A program made the position numbers and the translations under genes. DNA of 64,000 bases from Anaspis maculata (Eukaryota > Arthropoda > Insecta > Coleoptera > Scraptiidae), in assembly GCA_949128115.1 (NCBI GenBank), contig OX421967.1, forward strand, positions 59,904,855 to 59,968,854, written 5' to 3'. Shown in pieces: positions 25,501-38,550 of the stretch (position 1 is its first letter; the number at the start of each line of letters is the position of its first letter). Under the pieces are notes generated by a model, which saw nothing but the letters and a program-made list of their open reading frames with translations, had not been told where the DNA came from and made no database searches.

Positions 25501-28189
25501 AGCTTTTCCTTTTGCTATCAGATCACAGGGAAAATCGCTTGCGATTTCCTATGTTCTTGATGAAGCTGTGCGTCTTTAAATCCTATTCTTTTCTTGACGT
25601 CATTCAGCCTCTCCCGGTGGCTTCTTTCCATGGACATCAGCTGCTGTGATTTGTTTGCCCGTTTCTTCTTGAAGAACAAGACCTTGGCCGTTTCTGGGCA
25701 TCACTGGCTGCGTTGATGATGGTATAACTTCGCCATCATGTTTAATTGACACGTTTTGACACGTATTAGACAGACGGCTCTGGAGCTGGGTACGAGATTG
25801 AAATCGGATGCTTGCAAGGTGTGGTGGGGTCTCCCAAGTCCCATCACGATGCTGCAAGGTGTAGTGGGGTCTCCCAAGTCCCACTTTCTTATCCTGTGTT
25901 CCTTTTTGTCGTCCCATTTACTCTCGGTTGTCCGTTTTGCCTTTTGTCATTTGAACTTTTTGAATCATAAGTTAATTTTTCAACGTCCTTCATAGATTTT
26001 TTTTTTAAACTCTACGTCGAGTCACAATTAATCTATCGGCAGGTGCTCTGACGGCTCCTTTTCTCCTTGATTTTTCCAACTCGCTTCAAGTTTTTTTTTT
26101 TCAAAATATTTCCTTCTCCCTAAATTTATTAGTGGGACGTCCCCAATTGAAAAATTCACGACTTTAGTTCCATTTAATAAAAATCATCCCCGTTCTCGGT
26201 CACGCGACTCCCAAAAAATATTTTGATTACGACCAGCAATTGCGAGAACTGGTATTTTCAACGTGGTATGGTCGTTGCCTAATTTTCTTGCGTTAATCTC
26301 TTCCTTAGTGTCTTTTGGGTCCACTCTGTTGCGTGTCGTCCTTTCAACTTTCCTCTTAGATCTCAAGAATTTCTCAAATTAATAGTTTCTCTGAATCGGC
26401 TCGGTATCGACTTTCTTCCGAAGTGGCTAAACCCAGAGGGCTTAACGATACTTCAGCAGCTCCCATGGCTGATTCCTTTGATTTAGCGAAGCGAGTGTCA
26501 ACTCTGGTTCGTAAGTAAATTGGATTTAATACATTAGTCATGTTTCTACAAAAACTTCGGTATGGTACCACTTCAAGAGTGTAAAAATCAATAATAATGA
26601 CACCGGAATCGTTATTGTTAATCCGCCAATATCGGTGTTTTATTTTTCGACAAATTACTCTACTTGGTCTACGAATTTTCATTCCAAATAATTCCATCAT
26701 ATCTGAGCTAGCATCTCTTCAATCTTAGCGTGTAGTGTTTTTTCTCCTGTTATTTGGCACTTTAGAGGGGTGCTTTGCTTTTGACAGCACCTCTTTGGTA
26801 ATTGAGTAGTTCGACATTTTACCTTATTTATGCATGTCAATTTCTGGATTTGCAATCTGAAAGGAACGCTTGATTTTCTGATTAAGTTCTTTCAATGACG
26901 TAAATTTGATCAAAAAGTTTTCCACACTGTGCAAATAAGCTAGGATGAATTCAAAAATTTTTTTTTTCTTTTTATTATCTTCATTTGAACCTATCAATTT
27001 AAAATTACAATTGTAAATCGGTGAAGATTATGCTATTTTCCAAATTATATTCTTGTTCTTTTTCTGATTTTACGCGGTTTTATATTCTTGACACAAATCC
27101 CGCTATCACATGTTCAAATAGCGGCTGTGCCGGTCATATTCCGGATGACTGGAACAAGAACAAGAGCTATTTTGTTTAAAACCAAAATGCAGTAAACCGA
27201 TCAGCTCGACTTTCCGTGATTTCATGAACTCTAACTTCCTGCAGGCACTTGTTTAAATAGCAGATGAGCGGTCCAGGAGCGACTGTGGACTATCCAACTG
27301 CTATTATGTTTAAAAGATGACATTGTGATTCATGATATTTTAGTTTTCCTTTCGAAAAAAAAAATGTAAAGAAAAAGTAAAGTGCTGTGAAAAAGCGTTA
27401 CTTTTGATGAAAATTAGCTCCATAATATAAATGAGCAGAAATGGGACGCGGTCTGTAAAGATTTTAGTTCGAAATTTTTTTTAGATCAAAGTTGAGAAAA
27501 AGGATCAATTCCAATTGCGCGATTGGCAATAATTAATAATTAATTCGATTTGAGTTGAATACGCGGAAAAAATTCAACCGATTGCGCGAAAAATTCTCCC
27601 GGGCCAGGCCTGGTGTTTTATTATGCGGCTGAAACGGACGAATAGTGTACTTGAGCTTTTGCACGCATTTGCCTGCATATCCACTGAAAGTTTTCTCGAG
27701 CCTCGAACTCGCTGTCGGCGTCGCGTCGCGGCGCGGGGTAATTATCGTAGTTGTTGGAAGGTGACCTGGCTTTGTTTGTGCGCATCGGTCTGTTATCATA
27801 GCAATTCCTTTTTCATGCCTGAGGATTTAATTGATGCATAGGTATATATATATAAAAAAAATTGGTTCCTTGTGATTGTAAATTTTGAAATTATTATTAA
27901 GCAATAAGAGAAAACAAGCAGGGAAAAAATACAAACCTAGATTGAATTGGAATTTCTGAAAGAATGTGGGAACACTAAAATTTGTCCCGTAAGCAAAAAA
28001 AAAAATTTGGCTCAGGTTCTGACAACCAGTTGGAATAGAATTTATCCCGAAAAAAAAATTCGCGAACTTCTGACAACCATTATGTAATGGAAGTTATCCC
28101 GGAAAAAAAAAATCCCAAACTTCTGACAACCAATGTGATGGGAGGTGTCCCGAAAAAAAAAAAATCCCAAACTTCTGAGCACCCAATTA
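22541..28189. other. Non-coding interior of the LTR element
   Basis: A 5.65 kb AT-rich interior with no recognisable gene on either strand. The longest ORF (25600-25917, minus, 105 aa) overlaps a local ~45-bp direct duplication at about 25810-25880 and shows no known motif. At about 27968-28189 a degenerate ~55-bp repeat (CTTCTGACAACCA ... ATCCCGAAAAAAA) leads straight into the 3' LTR, whose first bases continue the same pattern. Confidence 0.6.
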
Positions 28190-29231
28190 TGTGATGGGGC
28201 CGGGATTGAACCCCATTCACAATTATGACCTACCTACTGAACTTAAACCAAGGGAATCATTTGAATTGATCTGGCCTTCTGTTGGGCATCGTGGGTTCGC
28301 TTGTCAGGAAAACCAATGGAAACAAAATAAAATATCTATTGAGTAACAAAGAAGAGAAATATACAAAAGGGGTGAATAAAAATAAAGACTAAAGGCAATT
28401 TAGACAAAACTTGGTACTTATGGAAACAATAACAATCATAATAATAATTCTACAAACACCATACGAAGAGACTAATTCAGTTCAATTTTCAGGTTGAAAG
28501 GGTGGAGTGTACAAGTACATACCAGAGTGCGAGATGGTTCGAGGCACATTTTCGGTACTGTCACTACTTGTTCCTACCGCCATAGGCGGCAGGAACTTTT
28601 AGCTTCTATCGGTCTTGCTTGTTGCTGTACTTGCTCTCGATGTCGGTGCTCTACTCTTGATTGTCTACTAGCTATATCCTCTGTCTTGGTTTTTGGGGGG
28701 TTTTTATATCCGCCCAGTTTTTTGGTGGGTGGTCCATCGCGTGAGATTTTCTCTACTGGTGTGCGTCAGAACCATTAAACTTGTCAGTTTGTATAAACAA
28801 CTGTCAAGCGGTATTTGATTTATTTAGATTTTTATTTATCGCTCTTTTGCCGCGAAATGTTTCAGTTAACACCTCGCTTGACACTTGTTTATATGTGGGT
28901 TTGATTTATTATATTTGAATGTTGCGCTTCGCGTCTTTTCTCACGGATTGAGTTTCCTTTGTGTTCGATGGCACGTGCGTCCACTTCAAGTATGCGTCAT
29001 TCTGTTCTTTGGAAAACGTCGCTTCCCTGGTCGCTCTCTATGTCTAATCAGTATAAGTTTTGCGTGGCTTCGTTATAAAAATAATGCTTTTCTTGACGTC
29101 TAAAACCTGAAGGGCTATGTGATAACTTCCAATTGCAACTAAAGCAAATTCTAATAAAGGAAATTATTTAGATAATTTTTGTGACGACTCATTAGATTAT
29201 TAAAAACTATTTTCTCTCCCTGGGCACCACA
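28190..29231 (+). repeat. 3' LTR
   Basis: Second copy of the LTR, ending CACCACA at 29231 and followed directly by the GTTC target duplication and resumed repeat sequence. Confidence 0.85.
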
Positions 29232-32200
29232 GTTCAATCTCGAATGTGTCCAGTTCCCTTGTATGATTCGGTACCAGGGCCCCATGTTTTCTTACTACCG
29301 TTCAAAGCCCTGATGGGGCCCCCACTTGTGATAATCAGATTTTGCCGTTCCAGGCCAAGCGACGCCGTTATGTCTTCTTGGGTTGGTTGAAGCTCTATGG
29401 TGTCTACGGGTGTCTCATGGAGTCCCACTGAGCTCCTCTCTCGTCTTTTCAGTCTTGAGAACTATTGTGCCGTCAGGTGTGTTCCGGACCTGCTCTTTTT
29501 AAGGGCTCGAAGCCTCATTCCACATGTCGTTTGGGGCCCTGAAGTTCAAATAATAAGAACTCCCGCCAGGTATTCTATACCCGTGAACCGATTTTCACCA
29601 AATATTTTTTTAACAATCGGTAATTGGTTCTTGGATATTCTCCAACCATTTTTCGTCCAATCTTCTGAATTATTTTGGTTGAAAAACAACCGTCTCTCTA
29701 TGGAACTAAATGTTCTGATGGATGAGGTTCTACAGCGCCTTGAACCTTGAACCGCAGTGCTTTATTGTGATGTGTGTATCCGAGTTAGTTTTCCTGGATG
29801 GTTGCTGGACTGGATCGATTTTTTCTTCAGTTTCACAATCATTTGATATGTAATCGTGCAGATTGAACTGTTCTGCCAACAACTGTCCAACAATGATTGC
29901 AGAATGCCGTCGCTCGGCTTGTATACCCAAGCTCTAAATTAAAGATATAGGGTTGAAATTTGACACAATGATGCGATGCAGTAAAAGTCCTTATCAAGTT
30001 TGTGTAATTTTATCATCATATCTGAAGTAGAAACAAAAATTTTAATACGAGACTAGCATTGCAATCTTGAGATATCATACAACAGTGAACTACCTAGTTC
30101 TGCCTTTGGATTAAGTATTTCATCACCTTGGACCTAACCTGTCATTTGTTCTGCCCGCTTAACAATGGATGCAGGTTGCTTGCTAAACGCTCAACTCAAT
30201 AGAATTTTTTCACAATTTCCAAATCGATTCCTCTCCCTCCCGAAGGGACACTTCGATCAAAATCATTACTGACGTCTCTGGATACCGCCGGGAAAGTTTT
30301 GTGTCGCCCCACATACTTAATATACGATCGCGCAAAATGAACGGTTCTGCCACGATATCTGTGTAATTGTTGGTCCGATCAAATCGGAATCAGGAACGGA
30401 AGCATAATTCAAGTCTGGAATGAGCTGATTGAACTATGGGTAAATATTTCTTACTGGAAAGCCCTCAGGTGGCACATTGGGCTTGGACTTGTCTGCCTAA
30501 GCTCTAAATTGAAGATATAGACTTGAAATCTGACACACAGATGCAGTAAGGGTCCTAAATCAAATTTGCCTAAGTTGATCACGATGTCTGAACTGGAAAC
30601 AAAAATTTAATAAGGAACCAGCAATGCTTTCTTGAGATAAGCAACAATTAGCTTCCTAGTTCTACCTTTCAAAATATTTCATCACCTTGGAAACCTAACA
30701 ACCTGTTACTTGTTCTGCAGGCCCGACAATGGATGCAGGATGCTTGCTCAACGCCTAACTCAATAAAAAAATTCCATAGATTTCCAAATAGAATTCTCCC
30801 CCTCCCGAAGGGACACTTCGATCAAAATCATTACTGACGTCCCTAGATACCGCCGTGAAAGTTTTGTGTCGCCCCACAACAGATTTTACTTTCCCGGCCC
30901 CCGACGAACTCGGAGGGAAAGTATTGTAATCGTGCAGGAAAAAAGTTTCGGGATTACGCCGGATATATCCATTTTGAGGTTTTTCAAGACGATTTAGACA
31001 ATTTCCAGAATGATGTCTGTCCGTATGTCTGTATGTCTGTGATCTTTCACGATAACTGCCGAACCGTTGATCCGATCGATTTGAAATTGCGTATGCAGAC
31101 GTAGTTTTACCCTGGAATGACCGGATTAGTTTTTGGCTGTCATCTGTCAAACAGAAGTGTCACTATCAGAAAATGACAGAAGCTACATCTCACGGAACTT
31201 GACTTGAAATATGTCATTCGAAAGCCCTTGAGAAACTCTATCCAGAACAAATAAAAATATTTCCCTATCTGTTATCTGTCAAATTATAAAAAATGCCAAA
31301 GTCTGAAACTTTACCATTTAATTATTCAAAATCTATACGACAGATGTGAACCAAACTCGGCAGGAAGCAACATTACCAGCGATTCAAACTAATGCTGAAG
31401 TTGGAGTTTCCCACCGTTCTCCGAACAAGCGCAATAGATTTTTAAAAATTTTCCCAGCCGATTCCAGCCTCGCTTGCCTGTTCTTCGATTTTTGGCCTAT
31501 TCAATTTTTTTAGCAACATAGCAACCAAACCGGTAGGTAACTACGTTTTTGTTACGAATCGTATCAATGTCAAAGTGACAACATGAACGCTGTTCTCGGC
31601 AGGTTCTCGGTGTTTTCTTTTGTATCTTCTTGCATCATTTGAGGCAACAGTGCGAACCGATCCTTTGTTTTGTTTGGGGCCCCGTAAATCCCCTAGTGTT
31701 TTCTGTAGCTTTAGCAACTTCAGGATGCCTATTCCATTGACGTATATGTACAAACTGTAAATGTGTGCAGTTCCCTTATTTGATTCGGTACCAGGGCCCC
31801 ATCCCCATGGTGTCTGCCGTTCAAGGCCCTGAGGGGGCCCCCTTCTGTGTCTATCAGATTTTGCCGATTCAGGCCAAAACTGCGGCCTTGTGTCTTCTTG
31901 GGTTCGTTGAGGCCCTTTAGGCTCCTGATGTCTACGGGTGTCTCTTGAAGCCCCACTTAGCCCTCCTCTTTTTTTTTAGTTTTCTGAACGATCGTGCCGT
32001 CAGGTGTGGTTCGGACCTAACTTCTTGATGGGCTCGAAGTCTCATTTCACAGGTCACTACTTGGGGGCCCTAATTTGCAATTAATTAGAACTCTGCCCCA
32101 GATTTTCAATCCACGAACTGATTTTCACCAGATTTTTTTCAAACTCTAATTTAGGTTGCATCATTAAAGGCAACAGTGCGCCCCGATTAATTGTGTCTTC

Positions 32201-32670
32201 AAGTGTTGTTGGGGCTGCGTAAACCCCCTTGTGTGAAACTAGCATTGCATTCTTGAGATATCACAACAGTTAACTACCTCTAGTTCTATCTTTAGAATTA
32301 TATCGTCATCTTGTACCTACTTCATAATGCGATCGCGCAAATTAAACGGTTCTGCCACGATGACTACCAAATTGTTGATCGGATTGAATCGAAATTAGGT
32401 ACGAAAGCATAAGTTCAGCCTGGAGTGACCTAATTAGACTTTGGGTAGATGATTTAGTTTGGAAGCCCTCAGATGGCACAATGGGTCTAGGCTTGTCTGC
32501 CCAAGCTCTAAATTGAAGATATAGAGTTGAAATTTGACACACAGATGCAGAAAGTTCTCAGTCAAGTTTGTGTAATCTCATCATCATGTCTAAAGTAGGA
32601 ACAAAAATTTTAATATGGAACTAGCATTGCATTCTTGAGATATCACAACAGTTAGCTTCCTAGTTCTACC
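29232..32670 (+). repeat. ~2.5 kb repeat: copy 1 remainder, copy 2, start of copy 3
   Basis: After the LTR element the repeat resumes with TTCGGTACCAGGGCCCCATG, then GGCCCTGATGGGGCC and a TGTCTTCTTGGGTT segment, to about 29930. A full second copy follows from about 29930-30340 to 32330, then the third begins (GGTTCTGCCACGAT at 32346). Minus-strand ORFs at 30755-31150 and similar places are the recurring non-coding frames of this repeat. No gene is recognised here. Confidence 0.7.
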
Positions 32671-32672
32671 TT

Positions 32673-33814
32673 CCCACTCAGCATAGCATGTCATGTTTCA
32701 TAAATGAGATGATCTCAATCATGTCACAAAATAACATCACAATGAACGTTACTCCCACATCTATGAGATGTTCATCCGCGATGTTATACGATGTAATGTC
32801 TGAGAGATGTTTCGGAATGAACTTAAATTGAACATCACACATGAGACATCTACTGGACGTAACATTGTTACTTCTTCCAACTGATCGAAGTGTAACATCT
32901 CACTGACGTCAATGAGACGTAGTCACAGAGATTTTTCAAATTTCGCGGGCTGTCATCGCTGAGCTTCGTGTGTCGGAAAATATTTAATTGATAGTTTTGC
33001 CCCCTATTCCATGTGTGTGATGCCAGAACAGCCTTTATGTGTTCTTGGAAAGCCTACTGGGCCCTCTTGCATTTTGTCGGGCTTTCGCACCTCTGGTGAA
33101 CTCTTGTGTCTGCTCTTGTGTTATTTGAAGCCCCAAAATGGGCCCATTTTGTCTTATTGTGCTTTCGAATACTTTGATGACTCCCGTTCATGTCTTATTG
33201 TAGCGTCCGGGGCCCCAACGGAGCCCCTTGTGTCTTGCTGTAACGTTTCGAGCCCCAGCCAGGCTCTTTGGGCTCGGTGTATCGTTTGGAGTCCTAATGA
33301 AATATCACGAGAAATAACCCTGAACATCAAGCACGCTGTTTAAATATACTGTATTAGACAAGTTGGTAGCTTAGACGAATCGGCAGCAGTGTCTCTAACT
33401 ATCACCTGTGGAGATCCAGGTTTGAATCCTCCGGAGTACGCCAATAGAAGAACAACTTTTCTTAGAGAAAAAACGTGCTGTATAGATTGTAAAAATTAGT
33501 AGAAATAGGTGCGGAACCTCCTATGACATAAAACTATGTTGAAAAGTGGTGAAAAATAATTTTAATTTAAAAGTAGACATCCAAAATGCGACGTTATATG
33601 TACGTCAAAAAGTGATATCTACGAGATGTGGAATAGCGATGTAGATAGTATGTCACATTTGGACATCTTTGAGATATCTCACTCATGTTCTCATTACACG
33701 GACATAAGAGGTAACAGAGATGTCTACTTAACATCGCAGAGACTTTTTTTGTTAACATCAGTTGTGATTTCAACATCTAAGTGATGTTACAGAGATGTTT
33801 TTTTGCTGAGTGGG
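32673..33814. mobile_element. CCCACTCAGCA-ended DNA transposon, TT duplication
   Basis: CCCACTCAGCA at 32673 and TGCTGAGTGGG ending at 33814 form 11-bp inverted termini. The flanking repeat resumes exactly (TTCTACC|TTTCGAAATATTTC compared with the uninterrupted copies), with an apparent 2-bp TT duplication. Short TIRs plus a 2-bp duplication resemble ISL2EU-type elements, but no transposase is present. The interior has GT-rich ATGTT motifs at both ends and a tRNA-like box pair. Confidence 0.6.
33364..33429 (+). ncRNA. tRNA-like Pol III boxes (possible SINE relic)
   Basis: TGGTAGCTTAGACGAATCGG (33364-33383) resembles a tRNA A box with D arm, and GGTTTGAATCC (33419-33429) resembles a B box at tRNA-like spacing. 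A full cloverleaf with an anticodon stem was not evident, so this is a degenerate tRNA or tRNA-derived SINE at best. Confidence 0.35.
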
Positions 33815-35394
33815 TTTCGAAATATTTCATCACCGTGAAAACCTAAGAGCCTGTCACTTGTTCTGTCGGCCCGACAATGGATGCAGGATGCTCGCTAAAC
33901 GCTCAACTCACTAGAACTTTTTCAATCAACTTCTCCATCAAGTCCCACTTTCCCGAAAGGACGCTTAGCCCAAAATCATTACTGAGGTCTCTGGATACTG
34001 CCGGGAAAGTTTTGTGTCGCCCCACAACAGATTTTACTTTCCCGGCCCCCCCACGAACTCGGAGGGAAAGTATTGGAATCGTGCAGAAAAAAAGTTTTGG
34101 GATTACGCCGGATATATCCATTTTGAGGTTTTTCAAGACGATTGAGACAATTTCCAGAATGATGTCTGTCCGTTAGTCTGTATGTCTGTAATCTTCCACG
34201 ATAACTGCCGAAACGTTGATCCGATCGACTTGAAACTTGGTATGCAGACGGGGTTTCACCCTGGAATGACCGGATCAGTTTTTGGCTGTCATCTGTTGAA
34301 CAGAAATGTCACTATCAGAAAATGACAGAAGCTACATCTCACGGAACTTGACTTGCAATATGTCATTCGAAAGCCCTTGAAAAACTGTATTCAGAACAGT
34401 TGAAAATATTTCCCTATCTGTTATCTGTCAAATTATAAAAAATGTCAAAGTCTGGAACTTTGCCATTCAATTATTCAAAATCTATACGACAGATGTGAAC
34501 CAAACACGGCAGGAAGCAACATTACTAAAGAATCAAACTAATGCTGAAGTTGGAGTTTCCCACCGTTTTCGGGACAAGCGCTATGGATTTTCAAAAATTT
34601 TCCTAGCCGATTCCAGCCTCGCTTGCCTGTTCCTCGATTTTTGGCCTATTTAATTTTTTTAGCAACATAGCAACCAAACCGGTAGGTAACTACGTTTTTG
34701 TTACGAATCGTATCAATGTCAAAGTGACAACATGAACGCTGTTCTCGGCAGGTTCTCGGTGTTTTCTTTTGTATCTTCTTGCATCATTTGGGGCAACAGT
34801 GCGAACCGATCCTTTGTTTGGGGCTCCGTAAACCCCCTTGTGTTTTCTGTGGTTTTAGCAACTTCAGTATGCCCATTCCATTGACGTATATGTACAAACT
34901 GTAATGTGTGCAGTTCCCTTATTTGATTCGGTACCAGGGCCCCATCCCCATGGTGTCTGCCGTTCAAGGCCCTGATGGCGCCCCCATCTGTGTCTATCAG
35001 ATTTTGCCGTTTCAGGCCAAAACTGCGGCCTTGTGTCTTCTTGGGTTCGTTGAAGCCCTCTAGGCTCCTGGTGTCTACGGGTGTCTCTTGAAGCCCCACT
35101 GAGCCCCCCTTTTTTTTAGTTTTCAGAACTATCGTGCCTTCAGGTGTGGTTCGGACCTAACTTCTTGATGGGCTCGAAGTCTCATTTCAGAGGTCACCAC
35201 TTGGGGGCCCTGAATTGCACTCAATTAGAACTCTGCCCCAGGTTTTCATTCCGCGACTGATTTTCACCGGTTATTTTTCAAACAATAGTTTAGGTTGCAT
35301 CATTAAAGGCAACAGTGCGCCCCGATTAATTGTGTCTTCAGGTGTTGTTTGGGGCTGCGTAAACCCCTTTGTGTGGAACTAGCATTGCATTCTT
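33815..35394 (+). repeat. ~2.5 kb repeat, copy 3 remainder
   Basis: It resumes at TTTCGAAATATTTCATCACC and carries the same ordered landmarks through GGTACCAGGGCCCC to CTAGCATTGCATTCTT, where a retrotransposon fragment is inserted. No gene is recognised. Confidence 0.7.
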
Positions 35395-36621
35395 AATAAT
35401 CCAGAGTATACCCTTAAATTTTGAAACGCGGATATAACATCGGTTCCCAGCACTAAATTCTTAGGAATTGTGGTTGACCATAGATTGGACTGGAAGAGTC
35501 ATGTTGAGAGCGTCGCTGGGGGCTTGGCGAGCTGCTGTTATGCCTTGGGAACACTGACTAGGTTGGTGAGCACCGAGGCGGCACTAGCGTCTTATCATGC
35601 CTATATTCAGTCGCGAATAAGATACGGACTTATTTTTTGGGGCAACTCATCGGATTCTGCAAGGGTTTTCAGGCTTCAAAAGAGAGCATTGAGAAATATT
35701 TTCAAATTAAAAATTAGAGACAGCTGCAAGCAGTACTTTATCAAGTACAAGATATTTACGCTGACGTCGCTTTACATCTATGAGGCCACAATTTTCATTT
35801 TGAGTAACTCAGATCTATTCCGGAGTAGTAAGTTCGATCACACCTATACCACACGAAATAAAGACCACCTTACGGCGCCAAGACTGCATTATGCTTATCT
35901 GCAGAGGAACATTCCACACTCCGCTCTGAAGGTTTTTAACAGACTACCTCCTCCACTCAGAAAATTACCAATAGCGCGAATCAAAAGCTTGCTGAAGAGG
36001 TTTCTCTTCAAGAAATCCTACTATTCAATGCAGGAATTCATTGATGACACGAAGGTCGATCAAATCATGGATCAGGGGTACTAATGTTAATGGATAACTT
36101 AGCATGAATTTATCTGTGATATTCACTCGGATATTCGAGAACTGAGATTTTCAGCTGTACATACTTGATTTTCATCAGTACATTGTTATCATAAATTGTC
36201 TTTGTCCACCTATTTTATTTATTTACCGTGGGTTCCACCAAAATATTTAACCAGCTGATAGCTAACTCGAGATTTCTTTTGATGAATTTTGGCCAAATGA
36301 TCAATGTAAATTCAGGTTTCATGCTAAGTAACTCACGAAAAGGTAGTATACTTGCGATTTAACGTATTTCCCATAATGAATCTACCAGCATTGACCAGAA
36401 AAAAATCTGTTTAAACTCGGTTTAGCTTAAACCGCTCATAAATTTTTTGGTGGGACCCGAGGTTATTTGTTTATTTATTATTCAATTGTTTGTTATTGTG
36501 TTATGTTGTAAATACATTGTATATATGCATGCTGTACCCACGCGTGCCCACGTTTTACGTTGACAGTTCTACAACCTGTAAATGGTTTTATGGAAGACAA
36601 TAAATGTATCTATCTATCTAT
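35395..36621 (+). mobile_element. 5'-truncated non-LTR retrotransposon insertion
   Basis: This 1.2 kb segment interrupts the ~2.5 kb repeat: CATTCTT at 35388-35394 is duplicated at 36622-36628, and the uninterrupted form (GCATTCTTGAGATATC) is seen at about 32255. It ends with AATAAA followed by a (TATC)n tail, as in CR1/Jockey-like elements that end in microsatellites. It contains the C-terminal part of a reverse transcriptase ORF and about 540 bp of 3' UTR. Confidence 0.85.
35425..36084 (+). pseudogene. Reverse transcriptase C-terminal fragment
   Basis: The reading frame opens after a TGA at 35422 and ends at 36084. It contains the FLGIVVD motif found just after the catalytic palm of non-LTR reverse transcriptases, followed by thumb and connection-like sequence (YGLIFWGNS, LQKRALRNI) and a Lys/Phe-rich end. 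The catalytic YADD region and everything upstream are missing, so the fragment is dead. Insertion by 5'-truncated target-primed reverse transcription explains this. Confidence 0.75.
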
Positions 36622-38539
36622 CATTCTTGAGATATCACAACAGTTAACTACCTCTTGCTCCAATCAAATCGAAATCAGGTACAAAAACATAAGGTCAGCC
36701 TGGAATGACCTGATTAGTTTTTGGATAGATGATTTCGATCGGGAGTCCTCAAGGGACACATTGGGTCTGGGCTTGTCTGGATACAGCATTGCATTCTCCA
36801 AATTCGCAACAATTGTCTTCCTAGTTCTACCTTTCGAAGTATTTTATCACTATGGAAACCTAAGAACCTGTCACTTATTTTGTAGGCCCAACAATGGATG
36901 CAGAATGATCGCATAACGCACAACTCACTAGAACTTTTTCAATCAACTTTTCAATTAAATCCAACTTCCCCGAAGGGACGCTTGAATCAAACTCATTACT
37001 GACGTCCCTGAATACCGCCGGGAAAGTTTTGTGTCGCCCCACAACATACTTAAAAAGTAATATACGATCGCGCAAAATGAACGGTTCTGCCACGATATCT
37101 GTGTAATTGTTGGTCCGATCAAATCGGAATCAGGAACGGAAGCATAATTCAAGTCTGGAATGAGCTGATTGAACTATGGGTAAATAATTCTCACTGGACG
37201 GCCCGCAGATGGCACATTGGGCTTGGACCTGTCTTCCCAAGCCCTAAATTGAAGATATAGACTTGAAATCTAACACACAGATGCAGTGAGGGTCCTGAAT
37301 CAAGTTTGCCTAATTTGATCACGATGTCTGAACTAGAAACAAAAATTTAATAAGGAACCAGCAATGCTTTCTTGAGATTCAGCAACAATTAGCTTCCTAG
37401 TTCTACCCTTCAGAATATTTCATCACCTTGGAAACCTAACAACCTGTTACTTGTTTTGTAGGCCCGACAATGGATGCAGGATGCTTGCTCAACGTCCAAC
37501 TCAATAAAGAAATTCCATAGATTCCCAAATAGAATTCTCCCCCTCCCGAAGGGACACTTCGATCAAAATCATTACTGACGTCCCTGGATACCGCCGGGAA
37601 AGTTTTGTGTCGCCGCACAACAGATTTTACTTTCCCGGCCCCCCACGAACTCGGAGGGAAAGTATTGGAATCGTGCAGAAAAAAAGTTTTGGGATTACGC
37701 CGGATATATCCATTTTGAGGTTTTTCAAGACGATTGAGACAATTTCCAGAATGATGTCTGTCCGTTAGTCTGTATGTCTGTAATCTTCCACGATAACTGC
37801 CGAAACGTTGATCCGATCGACTTGAAACTTGGTATGCAGACGGGGTTTCACCCTGGAATGACCGGATTAGTTTTTGGCTGTCATCTGTCGAACAGAAATG
37901 TCACTATCAGAAAATGACAGAAGCTACATCTCACGGAACTTGACTTGCAATAAGTCATTCGAAAGCCCTTGAAAAACTTTATTCAGAACAGTTGAAAATA
38001 TTTCCCTATCTGTTATCTGTCAAATTATAAAAAATGCCGAAGTCTGGAGCTTTGTCATTTAATTATTCAAAATTCATACGGCAGATTTGAATCAAACTCG
38101 GCAGGAAGCAACATTACCAAAGAATCAAGCTAATGCTGAAGTTGGAGTTTCCCATCATTCACCAGCCGAGCGCTATGAATTTTCAAAGTTTGGCCTGGCC
38201 GAATTCAGTCGGGCTTGCCTGTTGCTCGACTTTTGGCCTATTCAATTTTCTTAGCAACCTAACCGGTACGTTTCTGTTACATTGACGTATCCATCGTGAT
38301 CCCTGGTATATATGTCAAAGTGACAGAATGATTATGGATGCAGGCAGATCTCGGTGTTTTCTTTTATCATTTAAGACAACAGTGCGCTCCGATCCTTTGT
38401 GTCTTCAAGTATCGTTTTGGGGGGCTCCGTGAACCCCCTTGTGTTTTCTGTAGCTTTAGCAACTCCAGTATGCCCATCCCGTTTTGGCGTATACGTACGT
38501 TCAATCTCTAATGTGTTCAGTTCCCTTGTATGATTCGGT
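36622..38539 (+). repeat. ~2.5 kb repeat, copy 4 (left part)
   Basis: It resumes at CATTCTTGAGATATC after the non-LTR insertion and continues through the usual landmarks to CTTGTATGATTCGGT, where the minisatellite-ended element sits. The copy contains an internal partial duplication (GGTTCTGCCACG at about 37081). No gene is recognised. Confidence 0.7.
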
Positions 38540-38550
38540 GGGATACGGAC

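Larger units (their letters stand above)
21476..29231 (+). mobile_element. Non-coding LTR retroelement (LARD-like)
   Basis: Two near-identical ~1.05 kb direct repeats (21476-22540 and 28190-29231) begin TGTGATGG and end CACCACA, so they have the TG...CA ends of LTRs. GTTC flanks the whole element on both sides (21472-21475 and 29232-29235), and sequence homologous to the empty site (CGTTCAATCTCTAATG) exists near 38500. The ~5.65 kb interior is AT-rich and has no gag, protease, RT or integrase that I can recognise, and no clear primer-binding site after the 5' LTR. It therefore resembles a large retrotransposon derivative that depends on proteins made elsewhere. Near identity of the LTRs implies recent insertion. 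Confidence 0.8.
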
